Positions 44,228 to 55,879 of a stretch of DNA of 64,000 bases are shown here, in pieces. The stretch comes from Spisula solida. Its lineage: Eukaryota; Mollusca; Bivalvia; Venerida; Mactridae. How positions within the stretch are numbered: the stretch's first letter is position 1; the number at the start of each line of letters is the position of its first letter. The stretch lies in contig OX365962.1 in assembly GCA_947247005.1 (NCBI GenBank), positions 5,305,201 through 5,369,200 of the forward strand. The letters are read 5' to 3'. The position numbers and the translations under genes were made by a program. Under the pieces are notes generated by a model, which was not told the DNA's origin, made no database searches, and saw nothing but the letters and a program-made list of their open reading frames with translations.

Positions 44228-44535
44228 AAGATGGATTGATATTACTGTATCCTATAAGGCTAGTGATGGGGTAATATTACTTTAGCCTACAGGGCTAGAG
44301 ATGGAGTAACATTACTCTATCATATATTGCTAGAGATGGATTGATAATACTGTATCCTATAAGGCTAGAGATGGAGTAATATTACTCTATCCTATTATGC
44401 TAGATATGGAGTAATATTACTGGATCCTATAATGCTAGATATGGAGTAACCTTACCCTATCCTATACGACTAGAAATGGAGTAATATTATTCTATCCTAA
44501 AAGATTAAAGATGGAGTAATATTACTGGATCCTAT
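44228..44535. repeat. 35-bp minisatellite, left part
   Basis: Units GATGGAGTAATATTACTCTA followed by TCCTATAATGCTAGA. The same array resumes at 45850-46015 after the transposon 44540-45845. Confidence 0.85.
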
Positions 44536-44539
44536 ACGT

Positions 44540-45845
44540 CGCCTGAGTGGAACGTTGCTCTATCTACCAATTTCAATATTTCGCGAAAATCGAGTTTAAA
44601 GTTTTAGTTGGTCATATTTCTGTAATTGTTCAAAATATGTGCACACTACTAAATGCAAATATTCAGCATTAAGAACCGATTTAGAATATGAAGTTAAATA
44701 TTTATAAAATGTTGTGTGTTTTTCATATCTATTTATACCTTTGTGTTTGGAGATGTTTGTTCTGTATTGAACATCATGGATATAGAGCAGTTCGTTATTG
44801 AAAGTTATGGTGATAGAACAGTTCTGTATTGAACATCATGGATATAGAGCAGTTCTTTATTGAAAGTTATGGAGATAGAGCTGTTCTGTATTTAACATCA
44901 TGGAGATAGAGCAGTTCTTTATTGAAAGTTAAGGAGATAGAGCTGTTCTGTATTGAACATCATGGCGATCGAGCAGTTCTTTATTGAAAGTTATGGATAT
45001 AGAGCAGTTCTGTATTTAACATCATGGAGATAGAGCAGTTCTTTATTGAAAGTAAAGGAGATAGAGCTGTTCTGTATTGAAAGTTAAGGAGATAGAGCTG
45101 TTCTGTATTGAAAATCATGGAGATATAGCAGTTCTTTATTGAAAGTTATGGAGATAGAGCAGTTCTTTATTGAAAGTTATAGAGATAGAGCAGTTCTTTA
45201 TTGAAAGTTATGGAGATGGACCAGTAGTGTATTGAACGTTAAGGAGATAGAGCTGTTCTGTATTGAACATCATGGCGATAGAGCAGTTCTTTATTGAAAG
45301 TTATGGATATAGAGCAGTTCTGTATTTAACATCATGGAGATAGAGCAGTTCTTTATTGAAAGTAAAGGAGATAGAGCTGTTCTGTATTGAAAGTTAAGGA
45401 GATAGAGCTGTTCTGTATTGAAAATCATGGAGATATAGCAGTTCTTTATTCAAAGTTATGGAGATAGAGCAGTTCTTTATTGAAAGTTATGGAGATAGAG
45501 CAGTTCTTTATTGAACGTTAAGGAGATAGAGCAGTAATGTATTGAACGTTAAGGAGATAGAGCAAATAATTACTCATGTACTAAGAGTCACATGTACAAA
45601 TAACTTAATTTGATTGGCTAGATGTATTGTTTACAGGTAAACTGCTTCACCTCATTGAGTTTAAACAGTATAACAATCAATTTTAGATTTACTTAATGAG
45701 CATATATTTGATGAGTGTCTTCGTTTATTTTTGGCGGATTTATTATAACATTAAATATTATTGTAGAGCTCGACGAGACGATTTCAGTGGTATAAAAATA
45801 TCGAATTTAACAAAAATGGGGATAGAGCACTTCTGTACTCAGGCG
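44540..45845. mobile_element. TIR element carrying an internal 31-bp minisatellite
   Basis: Ends CGCCTGAGTGGAACGTTGCT and (inverse) GATAGAGCACTTCTGTACTC-AGGCG, flanked by ACGT (44536-44539, 45846-45849). Inside, 44770-45565 is a tandem array of GATAGAGCAGTTCTTTATTG plus AAAGTTATGGA with variants. The array unit resembles the right terminal repeat itself. The element split an older 35-bp minisatellite. Confidence 0.78.
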
Positions 45846-45849
45846 ACGT

Positions 45850-46015
45850 GACGAGATATGGAGTATTATACTCTATCATAAAATGCTAGAGATGGAGTAA
45901 TATTATTCTATCCTATAATACTAGAGATGGTGTAATGTAACTATATCTTATAATAGTAGAAATGGAGTAGCATTGCTCTAGCTTAAATACTAGAGATCGA
46001 GTAATAAAGACAATA
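45850..46015. repeat. 35-bp minisatellite, right part
   Basis: Continuation of 44228-44535: GGAGTAATATTATTCTATCC and CTAGAGATGG words. Confidence 0.8.
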
Positions 46016-46106
46016 TACCAGTTGTTGAATTATGCTAATAGAAGGTCGAAATTCGTATCAAATTATATGGACTATAATAATAAATTGAATAAAGGTATAT
46101 ATTTAC

Positions 46107-46192
46107 CTCGTGAGGTCCACATTCCTTTATGTAGCTACAATCCTGGGCAGATGGAACGTCCTTACAGGTCAAACAATGCAAACATGCGACAT
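46107..46192 (-). CDS. Ly6/uPAR gene B, exon 1 of LU domain 1
   Basis: An 86-bp exon with acceptor ACTTCTTTTAG and donor GTAAAT, phase 1 to phase 0. It encodes DVACLHCLTCKDVPSAQDC and the end SYIKECGPHE. Same length, phases and cysteines as 2798-2883. An upstream signal-peptide exon is required but not identified. The E-box satellite starts right next to the acceptor. Confidence 0.82.
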
Positions 46193-46195
46193 CTA

Positions 46196-46445
46196 AAAGA
46201 AGTGATATCACGTGCCGTATGAAATCAGTGACATCACGTGACATATAAAACCAGTGACAGCTAGTGACGTATGAAATTAGTGACAGAACGTGACTTATGA
46301 AATCAGTGACATCACGTGACGTATGGAATTGGTGACATGTGATCAAGTGACGTAAGAAATCAGTGACATCACGTGACGTATGAAATCGGTGACATGTGAT
46401 CGCGTGACGTATGAAATCAGTGATATCACGTGACTATGAAATCAA
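46196..46445. repeat. E-box (CACGTGAC) satellite, left of LINE
   Basis: About nine 26-bp units ATGAAATCAGTGACATCACG plus TGACGT. Interrupted by the LINE at 46446-50335 and continued at 50336. Confidence 0.88.
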
Positions 46446-46945
46446 GACCTTTACAGTGCCTCCCAGCGACAGCACACGGTAAACTAGCACCTTGCAATCC
46501 TAGGCTAAACTGTAAAGGATCTCGGAACAGCAAGGGTCCCAGAGATGCAGTGTGTAGGCCCACCGGTGTGTGGAAACGCCCTAGCACTCATCATCCTTGC
46601 CCCAGCAATGAGTTAAATTGCCGGCTAGATCAGAGTCGTTAACCTTGGGAGGTAGCTGATCTAGGAGAAGGAAACTCTGATATAAAACCATGGATGGAAT
46701 GGATTCATTAGCCGTGGCAAGCAACCATTCTAGAGGAAGGCAACCTTGACAACAAATCCCCGGTCCGACAGGTTGGAGGTTAAGCAAGAGGGTACTCTCC
46801 TCTTCTTGTAAAACACTATCGATTACGGAAACAAGGACTAGAAGCGCTTCAACTTCTCTCGTAACATCGGTATACCAGCAAAATATTGCACCTATGAATT
46901 GGACCAGTGAAAGCCAACAGGTAGCTGACCACATACTGAATACAA

Positions 46946-48510
46946 GAACCAAACTAAAAGTGGGCTTCTGGAATGTCCGTACTATGTATGAGACAGGAAA
47001 GCAAGGTCAGGTCTTGAGAGAAATGAAAGAAAACAACTAACACATATTGGGGATAAGTGAATGTAGATGGACAGACTTCGGAAAAAATGTAACAAGCACT
47101 GGTGAAACAATTATCTACTCAGGCAGAAAAGATGGAAAACATCATGAAGGAGTTGCGATAATACTAGGGAAAGCGGCTTCAAAGTCTCTGATTGAATACC
47201 ACCCCATCAACGAAAGAATTATGAGAGCCAGACTGAACACAACACCAATCAAGACATCAATCATACAGATCTATGCTCCGACAAATGAAGCTGAAAGTGA
47301 AAGTAAACAAGAATTTTACGACATGTTACAAACAGAGATAGAAAAGATCCCGAAACACGACCTTACAATCATCATGGGAGACTTCAATGCAAAAGTAGGA
47401 CAAGACAATAGTGGAAATGAAAGAGTCATGGGAAAACATGGATGTGGTACCATGAATGAAAATGGTGAACAGATGGTTGAATTCTGTGGTAACAACAATC
47501 TGGTGATTGGTGGAACACTATTCCCTCAAAAGGAGATTCATAAAAAGACATGGGTATCACCAGGAGGAAGAGATAATAATCAAATTGACCAAATTGTCAT
47601 CAATGGTAAAAGGAAAATATCTCTTCAAGATGTGAGAGTGAGACGAGGCGCTGATGTAGGAAGTGACCACCACCTCGTCACAGCCAATATCAAACTTAAA
47701 CTGATGAAAGCTACAGTAAAGTACAACTCAAAGAAATTTGATACTGGCAAACTCAAAAAACCAAAAGTAAAACAAGAATTTAAAATAGAACTTAGAAACA
47801 GATTCCAAATATAACAGAACAGTAACATCGAAGAAGAAAATGTGGATGAGCAATGGCAAAAGATCGAATCAACTTTCAGTAAAACAAGCGAAAAGACACT
47901 CGGATTTAAAAGACAAGTACATAAAGAATGGATCACAGCTCAGACATGGAAAAAGATCGACAACAGGAAAGACATAAAAAAGAAGATATGCACCACACAC
48001 TCAGAGAGACTGAAAGAGAGACTGAGAGAACAATATTCTGACAGTAATAAAGAAGTAAGGAAAGCTACTAAGACAGATAGACAAAACTGCATACTAGAAG
48101 GATTTGCAACGGAGGCTGAGAAAGCTGCTTCAGAGCAAAAAATGAGTGACGTCTACCAAATCACAAAGAAATTATGTGGACAAAAAAGAAACTCAAGCAT
48201 GCCAATAAGAGATAAACAGGGAACATTGATAACATCTGAGAATGAACAAGATAAAAGATGGACTGAACATTTTGAGGAAGTTCTGAACCGCCCTGACCCA
48301 GTGAACACTGCAGATTTCACAGAGGCTGAGGTAGATTTAGAAATTGATGAAGAAACTCCACGAAAAGATGAGATATGCAAAGCTATCAACGGACTTAAGA
48401 ACAATAAATCCCCTGGAAATGACCAGTTACCAGCTGAAATATTCAAAACAGACCCTACTCTTGCAGCAGATACTGTATTCCTAGAAATGGTTTCGCGCAT
48501 TTTAAGTTAG
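46946..48510 (+). pseudogene. LINE endonuclease and RT start, broken
   Basis: LKVGFWNVRTMYETGK opens the domain, interrupted by a TAA near 47038. Then LGISECRW (catalytic Glu), IIQIYAPTNE, IMGDFNAKVG, NQIDQI and GSDHHLV complete an AP-like endonuclease. A stop at 47812 precedes a second stretch (47842-48510) that leads to the RT start INGLKNNKSPGNDQLPAEIF. It resembles the endonuclease/RT polyproteins often misannotated in invertebrates as craniofacial development protein 2-like. Confidence 0.88.
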
Positions 48511-49085
48511 CGACTTTCGCGGGAGGTATCATTTCGCGAAGTTTAATAGCCGCGAATATGTTGCCTCCAAAAAATCCGCGAAAGTTGCTAGCTTCTTTAT
48601 TCTAAACATGCTAAAATCGCAAAATCATTCGACGAAGGATAATTGTACTTGCGCATACATGACGTGGAATCTTCTGTCAATAAATCCATCTTTATAAAAT
48701 CTAAGAACAATTAATTTATAGCTTTAATTTCTCAATATAAACATCAATTTCAATCCTCTAAGAATCGTGCATATTTTAGCTTGTGTAAACATAAACACTG
48801 TTATGACGTAGCGTGTAATGTGCTCAATGTAAACAAGCACAGGGGTAAATACATGGGTGGGGTGTTAACATTCAGTTTATTATACTTCTACTAAGGTTTG
48901 TTTTTGTCATGATTAAAGTCAATGTATTCCTGTACAGGTATTTACAAAAATCATTTCACATTTATTTGTTTAACATATGTTTGGTGGTTAATTTATAATT
49001 GTAACTTTTACCGGTTTATGTTGATAACACCTAATGAAAACACTATCAAATCCTTTGTTATAAAGAGATTAATTGATCATCGTAA
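48490..49085. mobile_element. Insertion inside the LINE, unclassified
   Basis: LINE homology stops after ...DTVFLEM and resumes at IDRIKAAVDSKLRDQQAGF. The intervening sequence holds TAGCGACTTTCGCGGGA and its inverse TCCGCGAAAGTTGCTAGC within 100 bp, then AT-rich DNA. It probably replaced about 60 codons, since the flanking LINE does not rejoin exactly. Confidence 0.6.
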
Positions 49086-49086
49086 T

Positions 49087-50320
49087 TGTTATTGACCGAA
49101 TAAAAGCAGCAGTAGACAGCAAATTAAGGGACCAACAGGCAGGATTCAGGAAAGGAAAGAGCTGCAGTGACCAAATATTTACATTAAGGAACATAATAGA
49201 ACAGTGCTCCGAATGGCAACGGAAATTAATCATAAACTTCATTGACTTTGAGAAAGCATTCGATAACATACATAGAGATAGCTTATGGCAAATCCTGAGA
49301 CACTATGGAATACCATCAAAAATAGTGAACCTAATTAAAGCGTTTTATTCAAATTTCAAATGCTCTGTCGGCAAATCAAATGATACCAGCTTCCTTGTGA
49401 AATCCGGGGTCAGGCAAGTTTGTGTGATGTCCTCCCTACTGTTCATCACCACAATAGATTGGGTAATGAGAACAACCCTTAATGGAGACAACACAGGCAT
49501 TAGATGGACCCTCCTCACTAGTCTTGAAGATCTTGATTACGCAGACGAACTTGCTCTACTATCACATCTAGAGACACACATGCAGAATAAAACAAGAAAA
49601 CTACAAGAAAATGCCAACAAGATCGGCCTAAAAGTCAATATCAAGAAAACAAGTAATGCATCTAAACACAAGTGAACCACCAAAAATTTATTTAAATGGA
49701 AAGGCTTTAAACTGCACATCAACTATCACTTACCTTGGTAGCACTATAACATCAGACGGGGGTGCTGACAAAGATATTAAGGCTAGATTAGGAAAAGCAA
49801 GAAACGCATTCATTAAACTTAACAACATCTGGAAGACCAGCAACATCAGCAAGAATACAAAACTGAGACTGTACAACAGCTGCGTACTATCAGTTTTACT
49901 GTATGGAGCCGAATGTTGGAGGATGACTGAGAGGGACATAAACAAACTCTCCAGCTTTCATAACACCTGCCTCAGAAAGATATCAAAAATATTCTGGCCA
50001 ACAAAAATATCCAACAAAGATCTGCATGCACAAACTAGAACAACAGACATGAGAACAATCCTGAAGAGAAAACGCTGGCGATGGATCGGAAATGTTCTTC
50101 GAAAACCTCATGGCGACATAACAAGAGTGGCCATCCGATAGACCCCTGAAGGAAAAAGAAAAAGAGGACGACCTAAAACAACCTGGAGACGTACTGTGGA
50201 GGCCGAGATGAACGAGATTGGTTTGAATTGGTGAGAATTGGGAAAAACAGCAAACACCAGAGAAGAATGGAAAGCTCTAGTCCTTGCCCTATGTGCCTCC
50301 GGGCACAACAAGGACTAGGT
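49087..50320 (+). pseudogene. LINE reverse transcriptase with altered catalytic motif
   Basis: 49087-49675: AGFRKGKSCSDQIFTLRNII, FIDFEKAFDNIHRDSLW, SGVRQVCVMSSLLF and LDYADELALLS. Family members carry QGC and (F/Y)ADD; here they read QVC and YADE, so the second catalytic Asp is Glu. After a frameshift near 49665 the C-terminal part follows (YLGSTITSDGGADKDIKARL, YGAECW, RWRWIGNVLRKP). There are stops at 50139 and about 50232, and the end is LCASGHNKD. Confidence 0.9.
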
Positions 50321-50335
50321 AGGTAGGTAGGTAGG

Positions 50336-50660
50336 TATGAAATCAATGACATCACATGACGTATGAAATCAGTGATATCACATGACGTATGAAATCAGTG
50401 ACATCGTTTGACGTATGAATCTAGTTACAGCACGTGACGTATGAAATTGGTGACATGTGATCAAGTGACGTGAGAAATCAGTGACATCACGTGACGTATG
50501 AAATCGGTGACATGTGATCGCGTGACGTATGAAATCAGTGATATCACGTGACTATGAAATCAATGACATCACGTGACGTATGAAATCAGTGATATCACAT
50601 GACGTATGAAATCAGTGACATCGTTTGACGTATGAATCTAGTTACAGCACATGACGTACA
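50336..50660. repeat. E-box (CACGTGAC) satellite, right of LINE
   Basis: 26-bp units arranged in a ~216-bp higher-order repeat. The stretch from 50336 recurs from about 50552 (TATGAAATCAATGACATCAC in both). Confidence 0.88.
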
Positions 50661-50904
50661 TGTAAATTATATCTATGAAAACAAATAACATCTAAAAATT
50701 AAAATAGCAAATGTTCCACTTCATACCACTATATATAGACGCAATAAACAATTGAAATGATTTGCTTCACTGACCGCCAAATGATTATTTGAAGGCACTT
50801 AAATTTCAAAATACTTTGTGTTTAAATTTTGAAAATCCACTGATATCTTAAAGATTGCTTAAATATTGCTATTTAAATTTTATATTGTTTAATTAGGCCA
50901 ATTG

Positions 50905-51075
50905 TAAATATTGCGGATTGCAAGCATCGTACATATCGTTCGCAACGCATACAACATTCATACCGTCGCAGCGCACAAAACGTTCTCATCATACTCATTG
51001 TACACAACGTATGCAATGCATGCAGCGTACGCATCGTACGCAATGCATGCAACATTTGCATATTACGCAGCAGCA
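50905..51075. repeat. Short CGCAACGCATG-type low-complexity repeat
   Basis: Degenerate CATCGTACGCAA, ATGCATGCAACG and GCATAC words. An open frame crosses it (50918-51247) but lacks recognisable protein features. Confidence 0.6.
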
Positions 51076-51249
51076 TGAAGACGGGTTATGCAATCGACTC
51101 GTATTTATTGTCGCATACTTGAGAAACGCTAAATTCCAGGTGAATTGGTCAATGGGTTGGCGTGCTTCGTATAGACCGGATCGACTTGTTAACAGGTATA
51201 ATTATACATACGGTAAGAGAATATTTCTCATGACAGACAAGTACTGATA

Positions 51250-52045
51250 CAAACATGCATTGCTAAAACATGTGATTTTATCTTGCAATCAAAATACAGT
51301 TAGCCGTTACTCATTATTTTTATAGATCAATCTATTTTTAAGTTTCAAACCAAAAATAATTTCTCTGACGACACTACAACAAAATGACGTCACTATTTAT
51401 GACGTCTGACTTGTTGGTGATTAATTTATATGACTGAGGGGTTTTGAATGGACACTACAATATACTCACGTTTACACACGGACAGGAGAACAATTATAAC
51501 AAGAGACCACACTGAATTGTCAATTTTTATCATTATTTATAGGCAAAGGAATTTTGTTTGGGAAAGATAATCTTTTAAAGATTAAGGTCTTGATATATAC
51601 GCAAAGACCTAGATACCGTACTTCAATTAAAAATATACCAGGACCAATGGTACTATGTGTCACCTGGGTTACTTGACGTAATCTCATATAATAATAATTA
51701 TAATTTATACTAGGCAAATAAAGAAACGTCTTCACAAAACATATTGTATTATATAACATGAATGTTGTGGCTTCTAGAAATTAGTTAATTAATCTTTCTT
51801 GAGGATGATTAACGAGTAGAAACATGTAGCCTTTGTTACCGATAGTAATATAACAATGATGAAAGTACTGCTAATAAAGTATCGCAATTGCTATAAGGCG
51901 CATGTATGTTTCCAGTATGTTCTACCCAATCCGCCCAAAACCAGCGCCAAAGACTGCTTACATGCCTACAGTTGACAACAATCTCAAGCTTCATTAATTC
52001 ATGATATCATTACTGCTATTCTTAGTAATGAATGACAGTTTTTAT
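51250..52045. other. No recognised gene
   Basis: AT-rich sequence. TTTTGAATGGACACTAC near 51441 resembles the hairpin arm at 30886. Confidence 0.45.
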
Positions 52046-52049
52046 TTGT

Positions 52050-52345
52050 CAGCGAAAAATGAAATAAAAATATGGTTAAGTTATTGAGTTCTTGCTGGTG
52101 CAAACTAAATTTTATACTATATTGTCGAAATATGAAATAAAATATGGTTAAGTTATTGAGTTATTGCTGGTGCAAACTAAACATTATACTATATTGTCGA
52201 AATATGAAATAAAATATGGTTAAGTTATTTAGTTATTGCTGGTGCAAACTAAACATTATACTATATTGTCGAAAAATGAAATAAAATATGGTTAAGTTAT
52301 TGAGTTCTTGCTGGTGCAAACTAAACATTATACTAAATTGTAGAC
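52050..52345. repeat. 72-bp tandem repeat, about four copies
   Basis: Units run GAAATATGAAATAAAATATG, GTTAAGTTATTGAGTT, CTGGTGCAAACTAAACATTA, TACTATATTGTC. Confidence 0.88.
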
Positions 52346-52495
52346 GTTTCTCCTTTTATGTGATGTCGTATGATAATGCTTGCATGATACGAAACATTAT
52401 ATCCGGTGTCATGTAATTCACTTTGTGATCAGGTCTGTATTTATAACGATTCACTGCTAAGTATAAGATGTTACTATACCAAACATCGGAATATA

Positions 52496-52728
52496 CAGGG
52501 TGTTAAAAATGTTCGTTCTCAATGTTTAAGTTTCAATAGCTTATTTTTCTGACCTCCGAAGTCTGTAACATTTTCAGTTTAAATTTCGGTGGCGTCTACC
52601 ATTGTTCTAATCTTTCAGGCATTAGATGATGCTACTAGAGTAAGAAATTAGAATTGTCTACTGCGTACATAGCTCAAATAACACTTGATATGAATTAAGA
52701 TTTTGAGAACAAACTATTTAACACCCTG
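52496..52728. mobile_element. MITE family M2, copy 2
   Basis: Ends CAGGGTGTTAAAAATGTTCG and AACTATTTAACACCCTG with flanking TA. The interior shares AGAGTAAGAAATTA, GTACATAGCTCA and related words with 11534-11752 in inverse orientation. Confidence 0.85.
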
Positions 52729-52734
52729 TACATC

Positions 52735-53690
52735 ACAAGTTGTGTAAATAATACGAGGGTGTTGTTTGAAGTTCCAGGAAAAGTCTCATAGAAGTTTTGG
52801 ACGTTTGCTTAAACTCAATGATATTTTGCAGGCAGCAGACAGGCAGACGAAGACATATGGTCGAAATGTATTTCTATATTTTCTGATAATTTCGTATTTA
52901 TATAATAAATTGTTCTATTTAAGTTGGAGGTTTTTTGAACACACAGTACACACTATAGAGCATTTCCCCCGGAACTTAACAAATGTCCCTCGTATAGGTA
53001 TATTACGCGGGGTGATCAAAAATAAATGAAACAAAAGCTGTAAAATAACAAAGAAGGCTGATAAATACTCAAAAAGTTGTATGCCTCTTTCAAAATGAAT
53101 CACCTCCCCATCTGCTGAGTTTCATAGATATTCATTGATTATTTGTTTAGATACCAGCGGTTTTGCAACCTTGGGTATAGCGAGTCGCCGCACACAATTG
53201 ACGTCAATGACGTCATGTACGTAAACGGTTAACTACTCGAACGTCACACTGCTCTAATAAATCGCTCATGTCTCACTACATACTGCATAAATTTACCAAT
53301 TATTCAGTATTGAGCAAACAATAGTATTCGTGTGAATAAAAACCTTACAGTTGTAATGAAATATAAAGAATACGTTAAATGATTAGTCGACCATTTTCAC
53401 TTCAAAGAATACTCCCGTGTATGACGTCCGTCTTGGCGAGTGACGTTCAAATTATTCGCTTATCTTATGCATTTGGGCCTCTGCTTGATATACTTTTGAC
53501 CGGAGGGGACTATTGGTTTGCCATCAGTCCGTCAGTTTTGGTTCTGACGGGAATTGTAGTTGCTATGGCAACAGACAAATTGAAAATGGCTTTAAACCGG
53601 TAGGGGACTTCTGTACTGCTTGCAATTCTTAATGACTGGTTCATTACGGCATATCTCGATTTGTTCAATTGCGTCCTTTTACTAATTGAG
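52735..53690. other. No recognised gene; old dispersed repeat fragment
   Basis: ACCGGAGGGGACTATTGGTT, TGCCATCAGTCCGTC near 53500 recalls CGGATGTGACTATAGGTTTG at 37522, an old dispersed repeat. Nothing else recognised. Confidence 0.45.
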
Positions 53691-53866
53691 AATAGGTCAT
53701 CCGACTATACGTGCCTTTCACCGTTTTAATACTGTTATTTTACGTTTTAATACTGTTATTTAACTTTTGAGACTAAAGGCTGCTAAAACTATGTAGTTCA
53801 GCAGTTTTACTGTTGTAACTAGGTAATTCAGCGTAGGCATTCCGCCTTTTGTTTGCTGAATCTTTT

Positions 53867-54523
53867 GTCCTACCACAGAAACTACAACACTGTAATATGT
53901 TTCATTCATTTATTTTGATTTTAAGGTTTGGCAATATATTTGTCATGGCTGGAATTGTATAATCATACATGTATAAATAAACAATATGCATATTCCTTAA
54001 ATTGTCAAGTACAGTATGTTCCGTCATCGGTCACAACTGTTATGATAGAATATGCCATCACACAGTATCATTATAAAGATCACTTCACCAAGCGGTAAGA
54101 AAATTATTTTATTCAGCTCCGACAACGGTCGCTGATAAGTCATTTTATATAAACACCACAAACGTCTTCCATCATTGGAATGAATGTACTCGACACCATG
54201 GTAACGTGCCGCTTTGACCAGCCATGACGAATCTCACACAATTGACGCTTTTCATCTATTTCCAAGACATTGTTCTGCAAATACAAAATTAATCGGCAGC
54301 AAAAATAGTATACATAAACTGTTGGGTGGGAGGGAGCGGAAATTAATCAACTTACGACTGCTTTCGTCGAAGTCAGGAATTAAAAGAATGTTCCAGCTCC
54401 AAATCTTTCCTTATATACCCATCTAAAAATAGCCTCTGGATTAACCAATCGCTTAGCGTTATGATTTATATCGTTTCTGGGGTAAGACAAATGGTTTATT
54501 CTCGAGCTAATAAACTTTATATT
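53867..54523 (-). mobile_element. Short YR-type element (array 2; 657 bp)
   Basis: Module R (53867-54057, 191 bp), centre 54058-54338, and module D (54339-54523, 185 bp). R recurs at 54524-54714 and D at 60367-60551; I saw no differences. In element sense (- strand) D is the promoter-bearing start and R the end. It is joined head to tail to the long element, with joint TATATT/GTCCTACC. Confidence 0.85.
54411..54417 (-). promoter_or_regulatory. TATA box in end module D (also 60439-60445)
   Basis: On -, GGGTATATAAGG lies about 105 bp inside the element start. A terminal hairpin (GTTTATT...AATAAAC) lies near the outer end. Same layout as module A of array 1. Confidence 0.5.
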
Positions 54524-55087
54524 GTCCTACCACAGAAACTACAACACTGTAATATGTTTCATTCATTTATTTTGATTTTAAGGTTTGGCAATATATTTGT
54601 CATGGCTGGAATTGTATAATCATACATGTATAAATAAACAATATGCATATTCCTTAAATTGTCAAGTACAGTATGTTCCGTCATCGGTCACAACTGTTAT
54701 GATAGAATATGCCAAAAAGGGACGTGAACGAAGCAGAGCCGAGAGAATGGACCTTCCGCCACCAGCGGTCTATCATAACCCCAAACCAGCCATGAACAAA
54801 TGTTTACCAAGAACGCTAATCAATCTATAAACATACAGTGACCACCATAAATTCATACCAAGTGTATCTCGGTACCTCAAAAAACGCACGTTATGTCTTT
54901 TTCTCAAACGTTTGTAAAGTAGTATAACATAGTATCCTTTCAACAGTTCTGAAAGTACATGTCAACCATTTGAAGTATTTTATGCCTATCAACAAAGCGT
55001 GCGTTTCTCAACGTACTGAGTATATTTCCATACTTTTATAACTGTAATAAAACTAAAAAGTCAATAAGGCATGTAAAAATGTATAAC

Positions 55088-55378
55088 CTAAAACAGCACT
55101 AATAAGGAAACATAACATTTCCACTTTCCAAGAAAGTCAATGAAACAACCCCACAACGTATTTAACATTATGTCACAGCACAGGGCAGATAGGTGGACCC
55201 CATCTGCCTGGATTAACCTTGGTTCCGGGGGATATGTCTGGGTAAGTTTAATGACACGACCACCATTATTGATTATAAAAGAGCTGATACCACTATTTAT
55301 TTGCTTTCGAATTTTTTCTGCAACAGTACTTAATGTAATATAGTATAATGTACCTGGGTAATATCTGTGACCAGGCAA
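55088..55378 (-). pseudogene. SGNH hydrolase C-terminal half
   Basis: IRKQINSGISSFIINNGGRV is the helix before the catalytic block, and ADGVHLSALCCDIMLNTL supplies the Asp and His of block V (DxxH). Blocks I and III are missing upstream. This complements the array 1 relic, which keeps blocks I and III. Confidence 0.78.
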
Positions 55379-55879
55379 TCACGGAAATATGGACCTAATG
55401 TCCTTTAAAGTGGTCTTGAATACCAAGTAACTTCAACCATAGGCCGAAGACCTATATTATTCCCACCACAATAAGTACTATTATTTCAGGTACTGGGTAT
55501 AATCTTCTCTTGTAGTCTAATGACTATAAAACATTACATAATTCCATACCGCTTTGGTAGTTCCAAAATGTATCAACCCCAAATTTCTCTAAACCAAGAC
55601 CCGGAGCGTCCGAGCGCTGCAAGGCTCTCTGGTAGCCATCCCTGACAATGGACGATCCAATGATCCATTATAGCATACGGTCGACCCTGAAACTAGCCTT
55701 GTATTAGTAACATGTACAACATATTGACAAATCAAACTCTAACCGCTTAACCAAATAATTGGAACATTAAAATACATATGTTCAATAAACGCGAACATAT
55801 TTACAACAGTGTACTCATGTATCTCACCACTGACAAACTATCCAAAACTGGCACGATAATATAAATAACTATATAAATA

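Larger units (their letters stand above)
46446..50335 (+). mobile_element. APE-type LINE with 11-bp target duplication (3.9 kb), dead
   Basis: The target duplication TATGAAATCAA lies at 46435-46445 and 50336-50346, both inside satellite units. About 500 bp of 5' leader precedes the coding relics of endonuclease (46946-47814, 47842-48510) and RT (49087-50320). The 3' end is a (TAGG)n tail at 50316-50335. A foreign 0.6-kb insert replaces part of the RT (about 48490-49085). Confidence 0.9.

Noticed and set aside
50918..51247. A 109-codon frame ending near a GTATAA donor
   Set aside because: The first half is low-complexity repeat and the second half matches no family I recognise.
53867..54714. 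LTR retrotransposon interpretation of the 191-bp direct repeats
   Set aside because: No TG...CA ends, no target duplication, and the second shared module (D) pairs with R as element end, not as LTR part.
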